From: DASUCS01 sp041166745
GTDB lineage: Bacteria > Actinomycetota > Acidimicrobiia > Acidimicrobiales > JACDCH01
Direction of reading: 5' to 3'
Assembly (NCBI GenBank): GCA_041166745.1
Contig: JBEEGH010000022.1
Location: 41,872-105,871, forward strand
DNA length: 64,000 nt
Shown here: positions 52,481 to 62,617 of the stretch, one piece after another
Position numbering within the stretch: position 1 is the first letter of the stretch
Layout of the letters: each line of letters begins with the position of its first letter
The notes under the pieces: model-generated
The model's database searches: none
The model's input: only the letters and a program-made list of their open reading frames with translations
What the model was told of the DNA's origin: nothing
Program-made: the position numbers and the translations under genes

Positions 52481-53219
52481 GGAAACATCGGCACCGATGG
52501 CTCTGCAGCGTGGGGGATCAGCTCGCTGTGGAGCGCTCGCAGTCGTTGTGGCGCTCATGGTTCTTGCCTGCAGCAGCGATAGCTCACGACCGACCACCGC
52601 GGCGAGCACGTCGACGATTGCTGCGCTGAGCTTTGAACTGTGCACGACGCGTCTCGACTACTCGGACGCCCTCACCGACCTTGACACTCCGCCCTTCACC
52701 GACGAAGAGGAAGCGATCGCGACACTCCGCTCGATGCGCCCGCCGAACGGTCTGGACACGCACTGGGGCGACTTGTTGCGGGTCGCTGACGAAGCGGCAC
52801 GCTCGCACGTCAAGACAGAGCAAATCGATGATCAGGAACTGTTCGATGCGGGGTTCCAGGCGATTCGGAGTCTCGACGCTCTCGTCATCGCGTCACCATG
52901 TGACCCAGCGGGCCTTCCCGACAACTTCGGATGCATCGCGATTCGGTCTTGCGCGGACAGCTTGGCCCGCGGTGAGAGCAAGGACCATGCGACCGGCTAC
53001 GTATCTCAGAACATGCTTGGTCACAACTGGAACACGGTTACCTGCTTCGATAGGGAGTATTGGAAGCAGCAGGGTGTTCCTGAGCCCGATCCGGGAGCAC
53101 GGCCCTCCCTCTGCACGTTCGAGGACAAGACTGCGGATGACCGGGTCCTCGCCCACGTATCCGTGAAGTTCGCGTCGACGAGGGATGGTCGCTTCTTCGC
53201 TTGGACGGCCGAACCGTGA
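52473..53219 (+). CDS. Secreted lipoprotein, hypothetical
   Basis: 248 residues. After a charged N-terminus a hydrophobic stretch ends in a lipobox (ALAVVVALMVLACSS, Cys about residue 33). The mature domain is helical and Cys-containing (ELCTTRLDYSDAL, ASPCDPAGLPDNFGCIAIRS, NTVTCFDREYW, SLCTFED), with six cysteines that could form disulfides. It is predicted to be anchored on the outer face of the membrane. Coupled by an 8-nt overlap to the membrane protein gene upstream. Function unknown. Confidence 0.75.
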   Translation: MPEETSAPMALQRGGSARCGALAVVVALMVLACSSDSSRPTTAASTSTIAALSFELCTTRLDYSDALTDLDTPPFTDEEEAIATLRSMRPPNGLDTHWGDLLRVADEAARSHVKTEQIDDQELFDAGFQAIRSLDALVIASPCDPAGLPDNFGCIAIRSCADSLARGESKDHATGYVSQNMLGHNWNTVTCFDREYWKQQGVPEPDPGARPSLCTFEDKTADDRVLAHVSVKFASTRDGRFFAWTAEP

Positions 53220-53259
53220 AGTCGTGTATGCGGCCCGGCCGTGCGTTGCCACCAGCGTC

Positions 53260-53478
53260 CTAGAGCGAGGCGACCAGGGTCACCACTGAGCCGACGGCGA
53301 AGACGGCAGCGGTTACCGCGTAAACGGGCCATAGGATCCGTGATCGCCTCTCGGTCGCTTGATCAGCCGGAGTCCCTGGAGTAACCCGGGTCTTGGAACG
53401 CATCGCGTCGCGGTAGTTGAACGTCGCTGCCCACGCGGACAACGCCGCGAACGCCAGCAATACGACGGCGCTGCTCAA
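53260..53478 (-). CDS. Two-TM small protein, candidate immunity for Rhs toxin
   Basis: 72 residues from a TTG that overlaps the Rhs stop (TTGA). Two transmembrane helices (MSSAVVLLAFAALSAWAATF and ILWPVYAVTAAVFAVGSVV) flank a short basic loop. Direct coupling to the 3' end of a polymorphic-toxin gene and small size are the classic position and form of an immunity gene. A membrane immunity protein would fit a pore-forming or membrane-acting tip. TTG as start and the missing ribosome site reduce certainty. Confidence 0.6.
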   Translation of the reverse strand: MSSAVVLLAFAALSAWAATFNYRDAMRSKTRVTPGTPADQATERRSRILWPVYAVTAAVFAVGSVVTLVASL

Positions 53479-56400
53479 CTAGCCATCCGTGTGAACAAGA
53501 TATGGCCACGCTCGCCGCCATCACCGGTCGAATACGACGCCTGAAGAGCGCTGATCTGCAGTCCTCCGAGATCGCCAATCATGTTGCCCGTCGCTTTCGC
53601 GGTGTTGAAGTCTGAAAGAAACTTCGAGAATCGTTGGCCCGCGATGTCGAGGGCGAAGCTCGCCGCATCCCAGCCACAGCCGCTCGGGCCACCGGGCGAG
53701 CAGCTGTTCGCGAAGGAGACTGCATCTGCTGCCATTGCGACCGCGGATGCTCCGCCACCGAGCGCGCAGCCAAGCCCGACGGCGCATGCGCCCCAGCCCA
53801 CGACGGCAACGCCGCTCGCGATGTTGCCGACACCGCCCGCCACCCGGCCGATCATTTCGCGGAAGCCCTCGTGAGCGGAGTAAGCCACGAGCGTGAAGTC
53901 GTAAACCGAGCCGCCAAACACCTCGAAGCCGACCGTGTTGCTGATGTCCGACCACCCAGGGCCGGGGCACAGGAAGCCGTCGCCGCACACGGCGACAAGT
54001 CCGCTGTTAATTAAAGAGCTCAGATAGTCGTAGGCGACACCGGAGGCCCAACCGAACGAGCCCACCGCGTCGTCGGGACTGCCGTGCGGGCACTGACTGA
54101 ACCTTGAGGCGCACATCCGCACGACATCGTTGAGATCATTGAGCGAGCTGTCGCGCTGCTTCTGGGTTACGTATGCAGGAGTCGTACCAACGCCGCTGCC
54201 GCTGGCTCCGCTCTGCGCGATGTTGTTCCAGTCCGCCAGACAACTGGGCAAGGTTCCTCCGTCCGCTGCCTCGCATGGCTCGTGCCCGGTCGGGTCGGTA
54301 AGGGCGACCGGGTTGCCGAACGCGTAGGAGTAGCGGTTCAGGCCCTTCGACCCCGCGGAGGGGGCGATGGTGTCCGCGCTGGTGAATGTTTGGGTGGCTG
54401 CGTCGTAGTCGCGGGCGCCCATGTGGGTGAGCCCTGACGTGGGGTCGAGGGTTTGGCCGGTGAAGTCGCGGTCGGTGGCGAGTGTGTTGGTTGGTCCTGG
54501 TCGGATGCCGCCGTAGGGGTAGTAGCGCTGTGTTTTGGTGTCGGCTCCGTCGGAGCGGTAGGTGACGTTCGCTCCGCCGAGGTGATCGGCGACGATGTAG
54601 TAGAGCCCGGTTGTGTTGCGCATGGCGATACGTTGCCCGCCGAGCGTGTAGTACTTCGTGATCGCCGGCGCGGCGCCGCTCACGCTGGTCGCTTCAATGT
54701 TTCCGCCGAGATACAGCACCGTGGTCGTGCCGGTGGTGCGGCGGATGCGGTTGCCGTCGGCGTCGTACGCGTTCGTCTCCGCGGTTCCGGTCAGCGGCGT
54801 GTACGCGGTCATGTGGTTGCCGTAGTCCCACGTCAACGCCACCGCCGTGCCGTTGCGCGAGGTCTGGTTCCCGTTCGCGTCGTAGCCGAGCACGAGGCCG
54901 ACGACGTTGTTCGGCGCGTGCGGATGGGTGGGATCGAACGTGTGCGTGTGCGTCGTGTTCGTTCCCGTACCGAGCTTGATCGTGTCCTGGGTGATGTTGC
55001 CGAGATTGTCGTAGGCCCAGGTTGCCTTGTACTCGTCGTTGTCGCCGCGGGTGCTGTTGTAGGTCGTGCAGGCGTCGTTGGCCGTCTGGGCGAGGCTGAC
55101 CCGTTGCCGGTCGTCGTAGGTGAAGCACTGCTTCTGGTTGCCGTCGACGCCGTCGATGATCGACTTAATGTTCGACACCGCGTCGTAGGCGTAGGTGTAG
55201 TTCTGCAGGTTCGTCGTCGAGCCGCCCGTGCCTGCTTGCAGCGCGGACGTGCGTAGGGTTCCGGGCTCATATCCCTGTGTGCGGGTGATGGCGGTGCCGC
55301 CGCTGCCGAGTATTTGGCTCGTCATCTGGCCGATGCTGTTCAGCGTCGTCGAGGTCACGTAGGTGTTGGTGCCGGCGAGCGAGTACGGGTTCCCGAAGGC
55401 GTCGTATACGGCGTTGACGGTCTCGCCGAGCGTGCCGGCGTCGTCGGCCGGGTAGCGCATCGAGATCACATGGTCGGCGGCGTCGTAGCCGGCGGTCTGC
55501 TTGTAGGTCCCGGCGGCACCGCCGACGCCGGCGCTGATGTCCCACTGATCGGCCGTCGCCCGCCCCCGACCGTCGTACACGGTGACGCGGTGGGCGTAGG
55601 TGTTGCCGGCGTCGTCGTAGCCGGTGGCCGTGTCCAACAGTCCAGTGTTGCCGGCGGCGTCGTAGGTCCAGGTCGCGACGAGCGGGCCGGTGAGGCTGTC
55701 TTTGCGTTCGTCGGTTTTGCGGTTCAGCACGTCGTAGTAGAACCACAGCTGCTTGCTGCGGGCGTCGGTCTGGCGGGAGAGGTTGCCGGCGTCATCGAAC
55801 CCGTAGGTCCAGGCGCCCATGTCCGGATCGGACATGGACGTTTTGCGGCCGGCCAGGTCGTAGCCCAGCATGGTCGTGTGCGGCGTCGCCGTGACCGAAT
55901 CGACGACCGACGTGAGCCGGTCGGCGACGTCGTAGTTGTAGGTCGTGCGCGGCCAGGCGACACCGTTTTGTTCGTCGACGTAGACGGTGCGGCCTTGGGC
56001 GTCGACGCCGGTGCGGGTGTCGCCCCCGACGGGCGGGCTGACCGTGGTCGAGTCGCCGGCGTAGCCGGTGGTGGTGCGCCACTGTTCGGTTGCGCCGATC
56101 ACGAAGATGCTGTCGGTCGGCCGGTTCAACTCGTCGTACACCGTTTGGGTCTGCGACGGCGGCGACGCGCTGTTCAACAATCCCCAGCTGATCGGGTTGG
56201 TGTCGTAGATCGGCGTCGACACCGACGCCACGTTCCCACGGGCGTCGTAGCGCGTGGCGGTCACGATCCGCCCGCCGGCCGCTGCCGGGGACGGGACCTG
56301 GGTCTCGCGGGGCTTGAGGCGGCTGTCGTAGTACGTGTACGAACTCAAATAGGTCGACGTGGCCGCGGTTTGGAGTTTGTCGGCGCGCACCCAGCTCGGC

Positions 56401-59400
56401 GACGTGTTCGACACCGAGTAGGTGAACTTCGCGGTGGCGGGGCCGGTTTCGACGTCGCCCGTCGCCCACGCCTCGGTGAGGCGGCCCATCGGGTCGTAGT
56501 GGAACGTCGCGATCTGCCCGCGGGGATCGGTGACCCAGTGCGGCAGCGAACGGTCGACGTAGAAGTCGGTGCGCGTCGTCTGGGACAGGGCGTTGGTGGC
56601 GTTCAGGTAGTTCGGGATGCCGGTCGTCGGCCCGTAGGCGGAGCTCGAGATGTGCCCCAACGGGTCCTGCACCCACGTTGACCGGCCGTAGGCGTCGAAC
56701 CCGTAGTTCGTCGTCAACCAGACGGTGCCGGTGTACACCCGCGTGCGGGTCGGGAACGCCGTCGTCGGCGCGTCATACAGATTCGTGTGAGCGTCGTAAT
56801 ACGTTTCGGTCGACGACGCCAACGTTCCACCACACCCCGCGCCGGCGAACAGTTTCGCCGTCGCCCGATAGGCAAGCATGTACGCGCTCGTGTTCGTGGC
56901 GTACGTGTACACGGTGCACCGATCGTCGACGCCGGTGGCGGTGTCGCCGTAGTCGATCACCGACGCCGGCTGCAGATTCGCGTCGAAATAGGTGAGCGTC
57001 TCGGCCTTGCGGACACCACCCGCGGCCAGTTTCACGCGGCTGAGGCTGTGGTTGGCTTGCACCCAGCGGGCCGTGCGGCCGCCGACGTCGGCCGTGGTCA
57101 CGGTCGTGTAGTCGGTCGAGGCGCCCTCGATCTCGTTGCCGCCCACATCGAGGATCTGATGGTCGCGTTCGCGGCCCGCGCCCCAGTTCACGTCGTCGAT
57201 CGGCAACGTGGCGTCGAGCAGCGCGACCTGCACGCTCTTGGTGCCACCGTTGGCGAGCTTGTCGCCATGCATCCCGCGCAGATACCGGTAGCGGGTCGTG
57301 GTCCACTTCTCCGGCGCCGCGCCCGTCGTGACCTTCACGGTGGAATGGCCCCGCCAGTCGCCCCACGACTGCTGCAACGTCGGAGTGATCAGATCGTCGT
57401 CGTAATGCCAGGCGGGCGCGTCCTCATACACGTAGTTCGACACGATGTCGGGCGACCCGCCCATCCCGTCACGCGAGATCACCTGCGTCGTCAGATACTT
57501 GTAGAAGATCCCGAACCCGGCCGCGCCCGCGTCGGGCACGTAGTACTTCGGGTAACAGTCCTTCACGTTGTTGTCGAACGTGGTCGGCAACGGCGAACAC
57601 GCATTCGGCGTCCCGTACGTCACCAGTATCTGCCCCGCGGCTTCGTCGTTGATCGTGTCCACCCGGTACTGCGGCATGTAGCCGACCCCGGCGCCGGGAT
57701 TGGCGTCCGCCCGGTTCCACAACAACGAATGGAACGAATCGAAACGCACGACCGGCAACACCACCGTGCCCGAGAACCGCTGCAAGCTCTGCAACCACAG
57801 CTTCTGGTCGTACTCGCCGTTGTCGGGGAACCCGAACGTGAACTGGATCTGATCGAGCGCAACAAACACGGCGCCGTTGAAATAGAAGGTCGTGATCTCC
57901 GACAGCCGCTTAGTCGTGAAGAACGACGGCGAGTACAGCGTGCAGTACGTGCCCGAACACATCCGATCCACCGGCGTGTCCGGATACGAAGCCGCCGTCG
58001 CCGGGCCCGGCGCCGCGCAGTTCACCAACTCCACGCACCGGTCGCGCACACCGATGTCGACCCGGTACTGGGCCGGCGAACCGGCCGTCGCCTGCGCCGA
58101 GTACTGGATGTGATCGAGATAACCGCCCCGCACATAGGCGGTGCCCTGCGACGGGAGACCGCCGCGGCCGTAGTTGTTCAACTCCTTCGACCAGAAATAG
58201 GTCGCGACGTTGCCCCTCGGATCCACGACCCGGTCGAGCATCCACCGCCACCCCTGCCAACACCAATGAGCAGTGTCGGCGTTGCAGGGCTCGCCGCTCT
58301 GGTTGCCGTACACCGGCACCGTCCACGCCGAGTTCGTGTACGCCCCGCTGATCACATCAGTGCCGTAACCGAACCAGTACTGCACCCCGTCCGGCGACGT
58401 GACCACCCAATGCTCGCCGTCGTTGTCACCGTTGAGCATCGCCCCCGTGTACTTCGTCACCCGCCAGTTCGGATCGTCCTTCAACCGCCAGCCGCCACCC
58501 GAACCGACCAACTCGGTGGAATGGCCGTTCAACGAGATCGTCGCGTTGTCCGACACCCAACACTGATCCCCCGCCCCCGACCCGGCGCCGCCGCCGTCGG
58601 TACCGCACGACTTGTAGCGCCGCTCGATGAACGCGGTCGTCGACAGATCCCACCCGAGACCGGCCATCGACGGCTGATTGTTCGTGCCCGGCGTCATGCC
58701 ATCCACCGACTGCGACGAATACAACAACGACACATCCGGCGTCGCGCCACCCAACGAGCCCGGCACCGGCACCTGATACGACCACGAGAAATTGCCGGAC
58801 TGCGGGCCCACCTGCCACTTCGACGACGCCGACAACGGTGTCGCCGAGAACGAACCCGCCGTCCCCGACGCGCCCGCCGACAACACGAACACCGACCCGC
58901 CACCCGACGGCCCCGACGGCGACACGCTCGACGGGCTCGACGGGGTCGACGACGACGTAGACGACGACGCCACCGGGATCGCCACCGGATCGGTGATCGT
59001 CAACCGGCCCGCCGACAAATCATTCGTCGACGCCACCGGCGACGACGAACCACAACTCAAATTCACCAACACACACGCCGGATACCGCAACACCTGCAAA
59101 CGGGTGTCCCACTCGCCGCCATACGCCCGACGGAACGCCGAATAGTCCACGCTCACCGCCGCCGTCGGAATGTCCTCCCCCGCACCCGTGCGAACCAGCT
59201 GGAAAGCCAGAAGTTGGCCGCCCAACTTCGACGCCACCGACGGACTGAACGTCTCCGCCCTCACCGTCGACCCCGTCCCCGCAGCCAATGACGGCAGCCC
59301 CACCGCCACCACCGAACCCGGCAGCTGCTTCGGCGGGCCCCACGAGACCGTCGTCGACGCCACGCCAACCGTCGGCAACGTCACCGCGTTGGCCGTGCCC

Positions 59401-59591
59401 GGCTGCTGCTCCACCCTCACCGGCTCATCCGGCGTCGGCGCCGGAACCGCCGCCGCATCCGGCGGAGCCGACGGCGGCGCGTCCGCCTGCACATCCACAG
59501 CCTGCGCCTGCGCGGCCACCGGCAACCCGAACGCGACCAGCGCGAACAACACAACCACGACCGCCGACCGGCGCGACACGCGACCCCACAT
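53475..59591 (-). CDS. Giant secreted Rhs/YD-repeat protein with variable C-terminal tip
   Basis: 2038 residues from ATG 59591, chosen for GGGGAG 6 nt upstream. It has a signal peptide (SAVVVVLFALVAFGLPVAAQ), an SpvB/TcdB-like N-terminal region (GPQSGNFSWSYQVPVPGSLG, LGWDLSTTAFIERRYKSCG), many YD repeats (YDAAGN, YDDAGN, YDVLNR), and the Rhs core end (LGGANVTYRSDGADTKTQRY, YSYAFGNPVALTDPTGHEPC). The last about 265 residues after DPTGH are a distinct tip with Gly-rich hydrophobic stretches (GVAVVGWGACAVGLGCALGG). It forms a cocoon-like exported shell carrying a toxin. The tip family is not recognised, and membrane action is only suggested by composition. Confidence 0.9.
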   Translation of the reverse strand: MWGRVSRRSAVVVVLFALVAFGLPVAAQAQAVDVQADAPPSAPPDAAAVPAPTPDEPVRVEQQPGTANAVTLPTVGVASTTVSWGPPKQLPGSVVAVGLPSLAAGTGSTVRAETFSPSVASKLGGQLLAFQLVRTGAGEDIPTAAVSVDYSAFRRAYGGEWDTRLQVLRYPACVLVNLSCGSSSPVASTNDLSAGRLTITDPVAIPVASSSTSSSTPSSPSSVSPSGPSGGGSVFVLSAGASGTAGSFSATPLSASSKWQVGPQSGNFSWSYQVPVPGSLGGATPDVSLLYSSQSVDGMTPGTNNQPSMAGLGWDLSTTAFIERRYKSCGTDGGGAGSGAGDQCWVSDNATISLNGHSTELVGSGGGWRLKDDPNWRVTKYTGAMLNGDNDGEHWVVTSPDGVQYWFGYGTDVISGAYTNSAWTVPVYGNQSGEPCNADTAHWCWQGWRWMLDRVVDPRGNVATYFWSKELNNYGRGGLPSQGTAYVRGGYLDHIQYSAQATAGSPAQYRVDIGVRDRCVELVNCAAPGPATAASYPDTPVDRMCSGTYCTLYSPSFFTTKRLSEITTFYFNGAVFVALDQIQFTFGFPDNGEYDQKLWLQSLQRFSGTVVLPVVRFDSFHSLLWNRADANPGAGVGYMPQYRVDTINDEAAGQILVTYGTPNACSPLPTTFDNNVKDCYPKYYVPDAGAAGFGIFYKYLTTQVISRDGMGGSPDIVSNYVYEDAPAWHYDDDLITPTLQQSWGDWRGHSTVKVTTGAAPEKWTTTRYRYLRGMHGDKLANGGTKSVQVALLDATLPIDDVNWGAGRERDHQILDVGGNEIEGASTDYTTVTTADVGGRTARWVQANHSLSRVKLAAGGVRKAETLTYFDANLQPASVIDYGDTATGVDDRCTVYTYATNTSAYMLAYRATAKLFAGAGCGGTLASSTETYYDAHTNLYDAPTTAFPTRTRVYTGTVWLTTNYGFDAYGRSTWVQDPLGHISSSAYGPTTGIPNYLNATNALSQTTRTDFYVDRSLPHWVTDPRGQIATFHYDPMGRLTEAWATGDVETGPATAKFTYSVSNTSPSWVRADKLQTAATSTYLSSYTYYDSRLKPRETQVPSPAAAGGRIVTATRYDARGNVASVSTPIYDTNPISWGLLNSASPPSQTQTVYDELNRPTDSIFVIGATEQWRTTTGYAGDSTTVSPPVGGDTRTGVDAQGRTVYVDEQNGVAWPRTTYNYDVADRLTSVVDSVTATPHTTMLGYDLAGRKTSMSDPDMGAWTYGFDDAGNLSRQTDARSKQLWFYYDVLNRKTDERKDSLTGPLVATWTYDAAGNTGLLDTATGYDDAGNTYAHRVTVYDGRGRATADQWDISAGVGGAAGTYKQTAGYDAADHVISMRYPADDAGTLGETVNAVYDAFGNPYSLAGTNTYVTSTTLNSIGQMTSQILGSGGTAITRTQGYEPGTLRTSALQAGTGGSTTNLQNYTYAYDAVSNIKSIIDGVDGNQKQCFTYDDRQRVSLAQTANDACTTYNSTRGDNDEYKATWAYDNLGNITQDTIKLGTGTNTTHTHTFDPTHPHAPNNVVGLVLGYDANGNQTSRNGTAVALTWDYGNHMTAYTPLTGTAETNAYDADGNRIRRTTGTTTVLYLGGNIEATSVSGAAPAITKYYTLGGQRIAMRNTTGLYYIVADHLGGANVTYRSDGADTKTQRYYPYGGIRPGPTNTLATDRDFTGQTLDPTSGLTHMGARDYDAATQTFTSADTIAPSAGSKGLNRYSYAFGNPVALTDPTGHEPCEAADGGTLPSCLADWNNIAQSGASGSGVGTTPAYVTQKQRDSSLNDLNDVVRMCASRFSQCPHGSPDDAVGSFGWASGVAYDYLSSLINSGLVAVCGDGFLCPGPGWSDISNTVGFEVFGGSVYDFTLVAYSAHEGFREMIGRVAGGVGNIASGVAVVGWGACAVGLGCALGGGASAVAMAADAVSFANSCSPGGPSGCGWDAASFALDIAGQRFSKFLSDFNTAKATGNMIGDLGGLQISALQASYSTGDGGERGHILFTRMAS

Positions 59592-60066
59592 AACGGACTC
59601 CCCGACCACCCACTAAGGGACCCCGACGATCGCGCCCGCGCCAGGAATCAGCAGAACCAGAAGAAGGTCACAACTAGAGCGTAAGCCGCACCGCCTCCGC
59701 CATAGTCAGATCGAGTCATTCCCTCGGCGAGAACAGGTCATTGAACAACCTGGTCACTCAGAAAACGATCCCGCTGAACTCGTCCACTTGCAAGGAAGGG
59801 CCTACGCAACTGCTTGACCTTCCCACACGCGCGTAGCCAATCCGCTTTCGGAGTTGGGGGACCGATCGCGACTCAGTCGGCGACGTCATCTGAGCAAGCG
59901 CTCTACTGAGATGTCGTCCTCTAGTAGGACGCCCAGCTCGTGCCAAGCCCACACGACCGCCCGGAATTCCTGAGTCCGTCACGCCGGGCCGGTTCGTCCG
60001 GGCTATCGGTGGACTGACGTATCCACTTCGTATCGTTGCGAGAATGAACGGCACCGCGACCCGAGC
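59592..60066. other. Intergenic, nothing recognised
   Basis: A divergent spacer between the Rhs gene and a plus-strand acetyltransferase. It should hold both promoters. No repeats or structured elements stood out. Confidence 0.4.
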
Positions 60067-60594
60067 GTGAACATGTCGCCTTTCAGTCGCCTACGACGCG
60101 GCACCAGACCGGCACCGCACGGACCCATCACGTATCAGCGGCTCGACATCATGTACAAACAGCTCACGCGGCGGGGGTGGCCTCGACAGCTTCAAACCAT
60201 CAGACAGGTTCTTCCCGCGCACCTCCACGACAGCCCGCCGAACGGCGCAGCGCGCATAGGTCTGTGGACGGTCAGCGCAAACGTTGCCGATGTCCCCGTC
60301 GGCTTGGCGTGGGCTGTTCACCCCGTAGCCGACCAATCCGGTGCCTACATCGAGGAGGTCGCAGTGCTCGAGTCGCACCAACGTCAAGGCATCGGCACGC
60401 GACTTCTCTACGAAGTAGCGACATGGATGACCGAAATCGGTCGACCCCACCTCAGGCTGCTCCCCATCACCAGCACCCAATGGGTCATCAAGGCCGGCTT
60501 TCGAGCTTCCGAGCACGGCGGCTACGAAGCTGACGCGCAGTCAGTTCCAGACCTACGCGGGCACGGTCGGATGTCAGGGCCGACAACGAGTTAG
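60067..60594 (+). CDS. GNAT-family N-acetyltransferase
   Basis: 175 residues from GTG 60067; ATG 60073 is nearly equivalent. The acetyl-CoA site is clear: YIEEVAVLESHQRQGIGTRL (beta4 and the Q-x-x-G-x-G/A loop), followed by LYEVATWMTEIGRPHLRLLP and IKAGFRASEHGG. The N-terminal third is basic and unassigned. It acts on an unknown amine substrate. It stands alone with no operon partner. Confidence 0.82.
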   Translation: MNMSPFSRLRRGTRPAPHGPITYQRLDIMYKQLTRRGWPRQLQTIRQVLPAHLHDSPPNGAARIGLWTVSANVADVPVGLAWAVHPVADQSGAYIEEVAVLESHQRQGIGTRLLYEVATWMTEIGRPHLRLLPITSTQWVIKAGFRASEHGGYEADAQSVPDLRGHGRMSGPTTS

Positions 60595-60739
60595 CGATCG
60601 CGACTCATGGTGAGCCGAGCGCGAGTACTGCCATGAAGGGACGCCGGGCACGGTCCGCGACTTTCTCGCCTCCCCTGAGTGGGTCAGAGTCCATCTCGAA
60701 GGCTCGTCAGGTGGGTCAATGGCCCCCGCGACGCCGCCC

Positions 60740-61240
60740 TTACCCCACGCCCCGTGAGAAGTCATCAACAAGCTCTCGGTCATCCGCTGTACCAACCGCG
60801 AACGATTGGACATCTATGAAGCCCGCCGACGTGTAGTAGCCCCACTGCTTGCGGCGGAAACCATGGATGACAATCGTCCAGCAAGGAGATCGGTCGACCG
60901 TAAGCACTCGATGTTGATCACCCGGTCGAACACCGCCCACGCTCAACCACGTTCGTCGCCGAAGATACGACCCGCGTCCGCTCGGTAGTCGGAGCACTCT
61001 TCGTGCCCAGACGGACTTCGCCGGACCTCCGCTAACGATCGTCTCCGAGTAGGCGCCACGCACGACCAGACTCACGAACGTCCAGGGGTGATCGTGAAGA
61101 TGCTTGATCGGATCGCCAGCTGTGAAGCGGTGAATTAGCAGCCCACCCCAACGGTCCGAGCGTCCGATTCCTACTCCCCATCGATCTAAGTAGACGCGTC
61201 CGTCGAGTCTGCGTAGCCGCATTCGACGCCAACGCATCAT
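60740..61240 (-). CDS. Cupin-like protein
   Basis: 166 residues. A basic start (MMRWRRMRLRRLDGRVYLDR) precedes a single cupin barrel with HLHDHPWTFVSLVVRGAYSE (first metal-binding cupin motif: two His and a late Glu) and GDQHRVLTVDRSPCWTIVIH (second motif with a His). Similar small cupins are encoded in phage and actinobacterial accessory regions. Substrate unknown. The next gene upstream on this strand ends 54 nt away, so they may share a transcript. Confidence 0.75.
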   Translation of the reverse strand: MMRWRRMRLRRLDGRVYLDRWGVGIGRSDRWGGLLIHRFTAGDPIKHLHDHPWTFVSLVVRGAYSETIVSGGPAKSVWARRVLRLPSGRGSYLRRRTWLSVGGVRPGDQHRVLTVDRSPCWTIVIHGFRRKQWGYYTSAGFIDVQSFAVGTADDRELVDDFSRGVG

Positions 61241-61294
61241 TTCGACTCGTTGATCATCGACCCCGCCAACGACACCGAACGCGAGGCGGCGACG

Positions 61295-62581
61295 CTACGC
61301 GGTCTCGTCGCTCTCACGGAGATGAGCCGCGCGGACCGCGCGGTTTACATGCGCCCGAACCGTCGCGCGTACCTTGACGAGATCCTGTGTGTGGTACCGC
61401 TCGACAAACCGTCGGATCTCGCCCAGTAGCGCCTTTGCTGACACTACGACGCCGAAGCTCCCGGCAACGGACGCTGTCATGGGGATTGAGGCACCTGCAT
61501 CCAAAGCGAAGCCCGGCACAGCTAGCGCGCTAAAGACAGCGCCAGCGATGATGCCTTTTCGGTCCTCCCAAAGTCGGCGGAGCACGTAGTTGCGGGTCTT
61601 TCCGGGATTCAGCTCCTTCAGTGCGATGACCACCTCGGGAGAGGTTTCGCGCAGTGAATCATCCATGGTGCCGAGCAGGTCGAAGTAGGTGTGTGTGAAT
61701 GTCTGCCAATCCGAGCTCTCGCGGATGTCGCGCAGCGCCAGCAACGTCTCCGCATCGCGAGGACGCGACAGGATGCTCGAGTCGACGCCGAACAGTCGGC
61801 TCATCGTGTCCCAGAACAGATCGACGTCGTACGGGTTCAGTACGGTGCCCGCGCGAAACTTGTTTGTGCCCGGATTGATTGTGTCGGGATCGGTGTAGGT
61901 CTCGTAGTACAACGCCAGAAGGCGGCGGCGAATGTTCGGATCGTTCGCGAGTTCGCCGAAACCATTGGTGTGCAGCTGAAGGATAAACGTGTCAACGGAG
62001 ACGAGATCTGCCGTGGTGACGAAGTCTGTGAGAGTTTCTCCTAGCCGGCTTTGGACCAGCGTGTTATCAGGTGTCAGTTGGATCGCGCCAAGCTGAGTTC
62101 CGAGGGAGGTCGAGTCGAGTCGAGTAGCAGCTAGGTCGACGGCAAGTAGATCTCGGAATTTCGCATCTCTTCTGCTCACAGTCACGCGGCGGGTTGCTGC
62201 CGTGTTGAACCGAATGCTGAGGTTCCGCGCTTCCTCAAAAAGCGCTCCCCCTCGGGCCTCATAGGATCGATATTCGGCGGTCCGATACTGTGGAACTCTC
62301 AGCTGCGCGATCCGTTGCGCCATGTAGTCCTCGATGGACCCGTGCATCCCCAGCTCGAGCTGCGTGAAGGGTGGGCGGAGGAGTTCGCGGCCGGCGTTAT
62401 TCAGCAATGCATTCGTGACGTCCGACTGCCAAAAGTACGCCGGATGTACGATCACGCTCGGCGCCAGGAGGTAATACGTGGTCAACCTTTGGAGCAGCGA
62501 ATCCCCGTCCATGTGTGCGAGATTCTGGAAGTCGTCGTCCAGCTCGGAGAAGAAGACAGCGCGACCGGCAATACTGGGCAT
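61295..62581 (-). CDS. Hypothetical protein with C-terminal hydrophobic hairpin
   Basis: 428 residues. Mostly soluble and helical (DDDFQNLAHMDGDSLLQRLT, HPAYFWQSDVTNALLNN, FVTTADLVSVDTFILQLHTN). Near residues 345-395 are two hydrophobic segments (GIIAGAVFSALAVPGFALDA and ASVAGSFGVVVSAKALLGEI), followed by a basic tail. I do not recognise the family. It begins 36 nt after a HAD-phosphatase gene on the same strand and probably shares its transcript. Confidence 0.7.
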   Translation of the reverse strand: MPSIAGRAVFFSELDDDFQNLAHMDGDSLLQRLTTYYLLAPSVIVHPAYFWQSDVTNALLNNAGRELLRPPFTQLELGMHGSIEDYMAQRIAQLRVPQYRTAEYRSYEARGGALFEEARNLSIRFNTAATRRVTVSRRDAKFRDLLAVDLAATRLDSTSLGTQLGAIQLTPDNTLVQSRLGETLTDFVTTADLVSVDTFILQLHTNGFGELANDPNIRRRLLALYYETYTDPDTINPGTNKFRAGTVLNPYDVDLFWDTMSRLFGVDSSILSRPRDAETLLALRDIRESSDWQTFTHTYFDLLGTMDDSLRETSPEVVIALKELNPGKTRNYVLRRLWEDRKGIIAGAVFSALAVPGFALDAGASIPMTASVAGSFGVVVSAKALLGEIRRFVERYHTQDLVKVRATVRAHVNRAVRAAHLRESDETA

Positions 62582-62617
62582 TCCAAACTCCTTAGTGGGA
62601 GTGTGGTGGGCACATTC

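Noticed and set aside
51667..52494. A minus-strand 275-residue frame opposite the membrane protein
   Set aside because: Ser/Thr/Ala-rich shadow composition; the plus strand has a membrane segment, a folded-looking domain and coupling to the lipoprotein gene.
54450..59290. Long open frames on the plus strand opposite the Rhs gene
   Set aside because: They are Arg/Val-rich shadows of YD-repeat codons in high-GC DNA, with no ribosome sites or domains; the minus strand has signal peptide, YD repeats and Rhs core.
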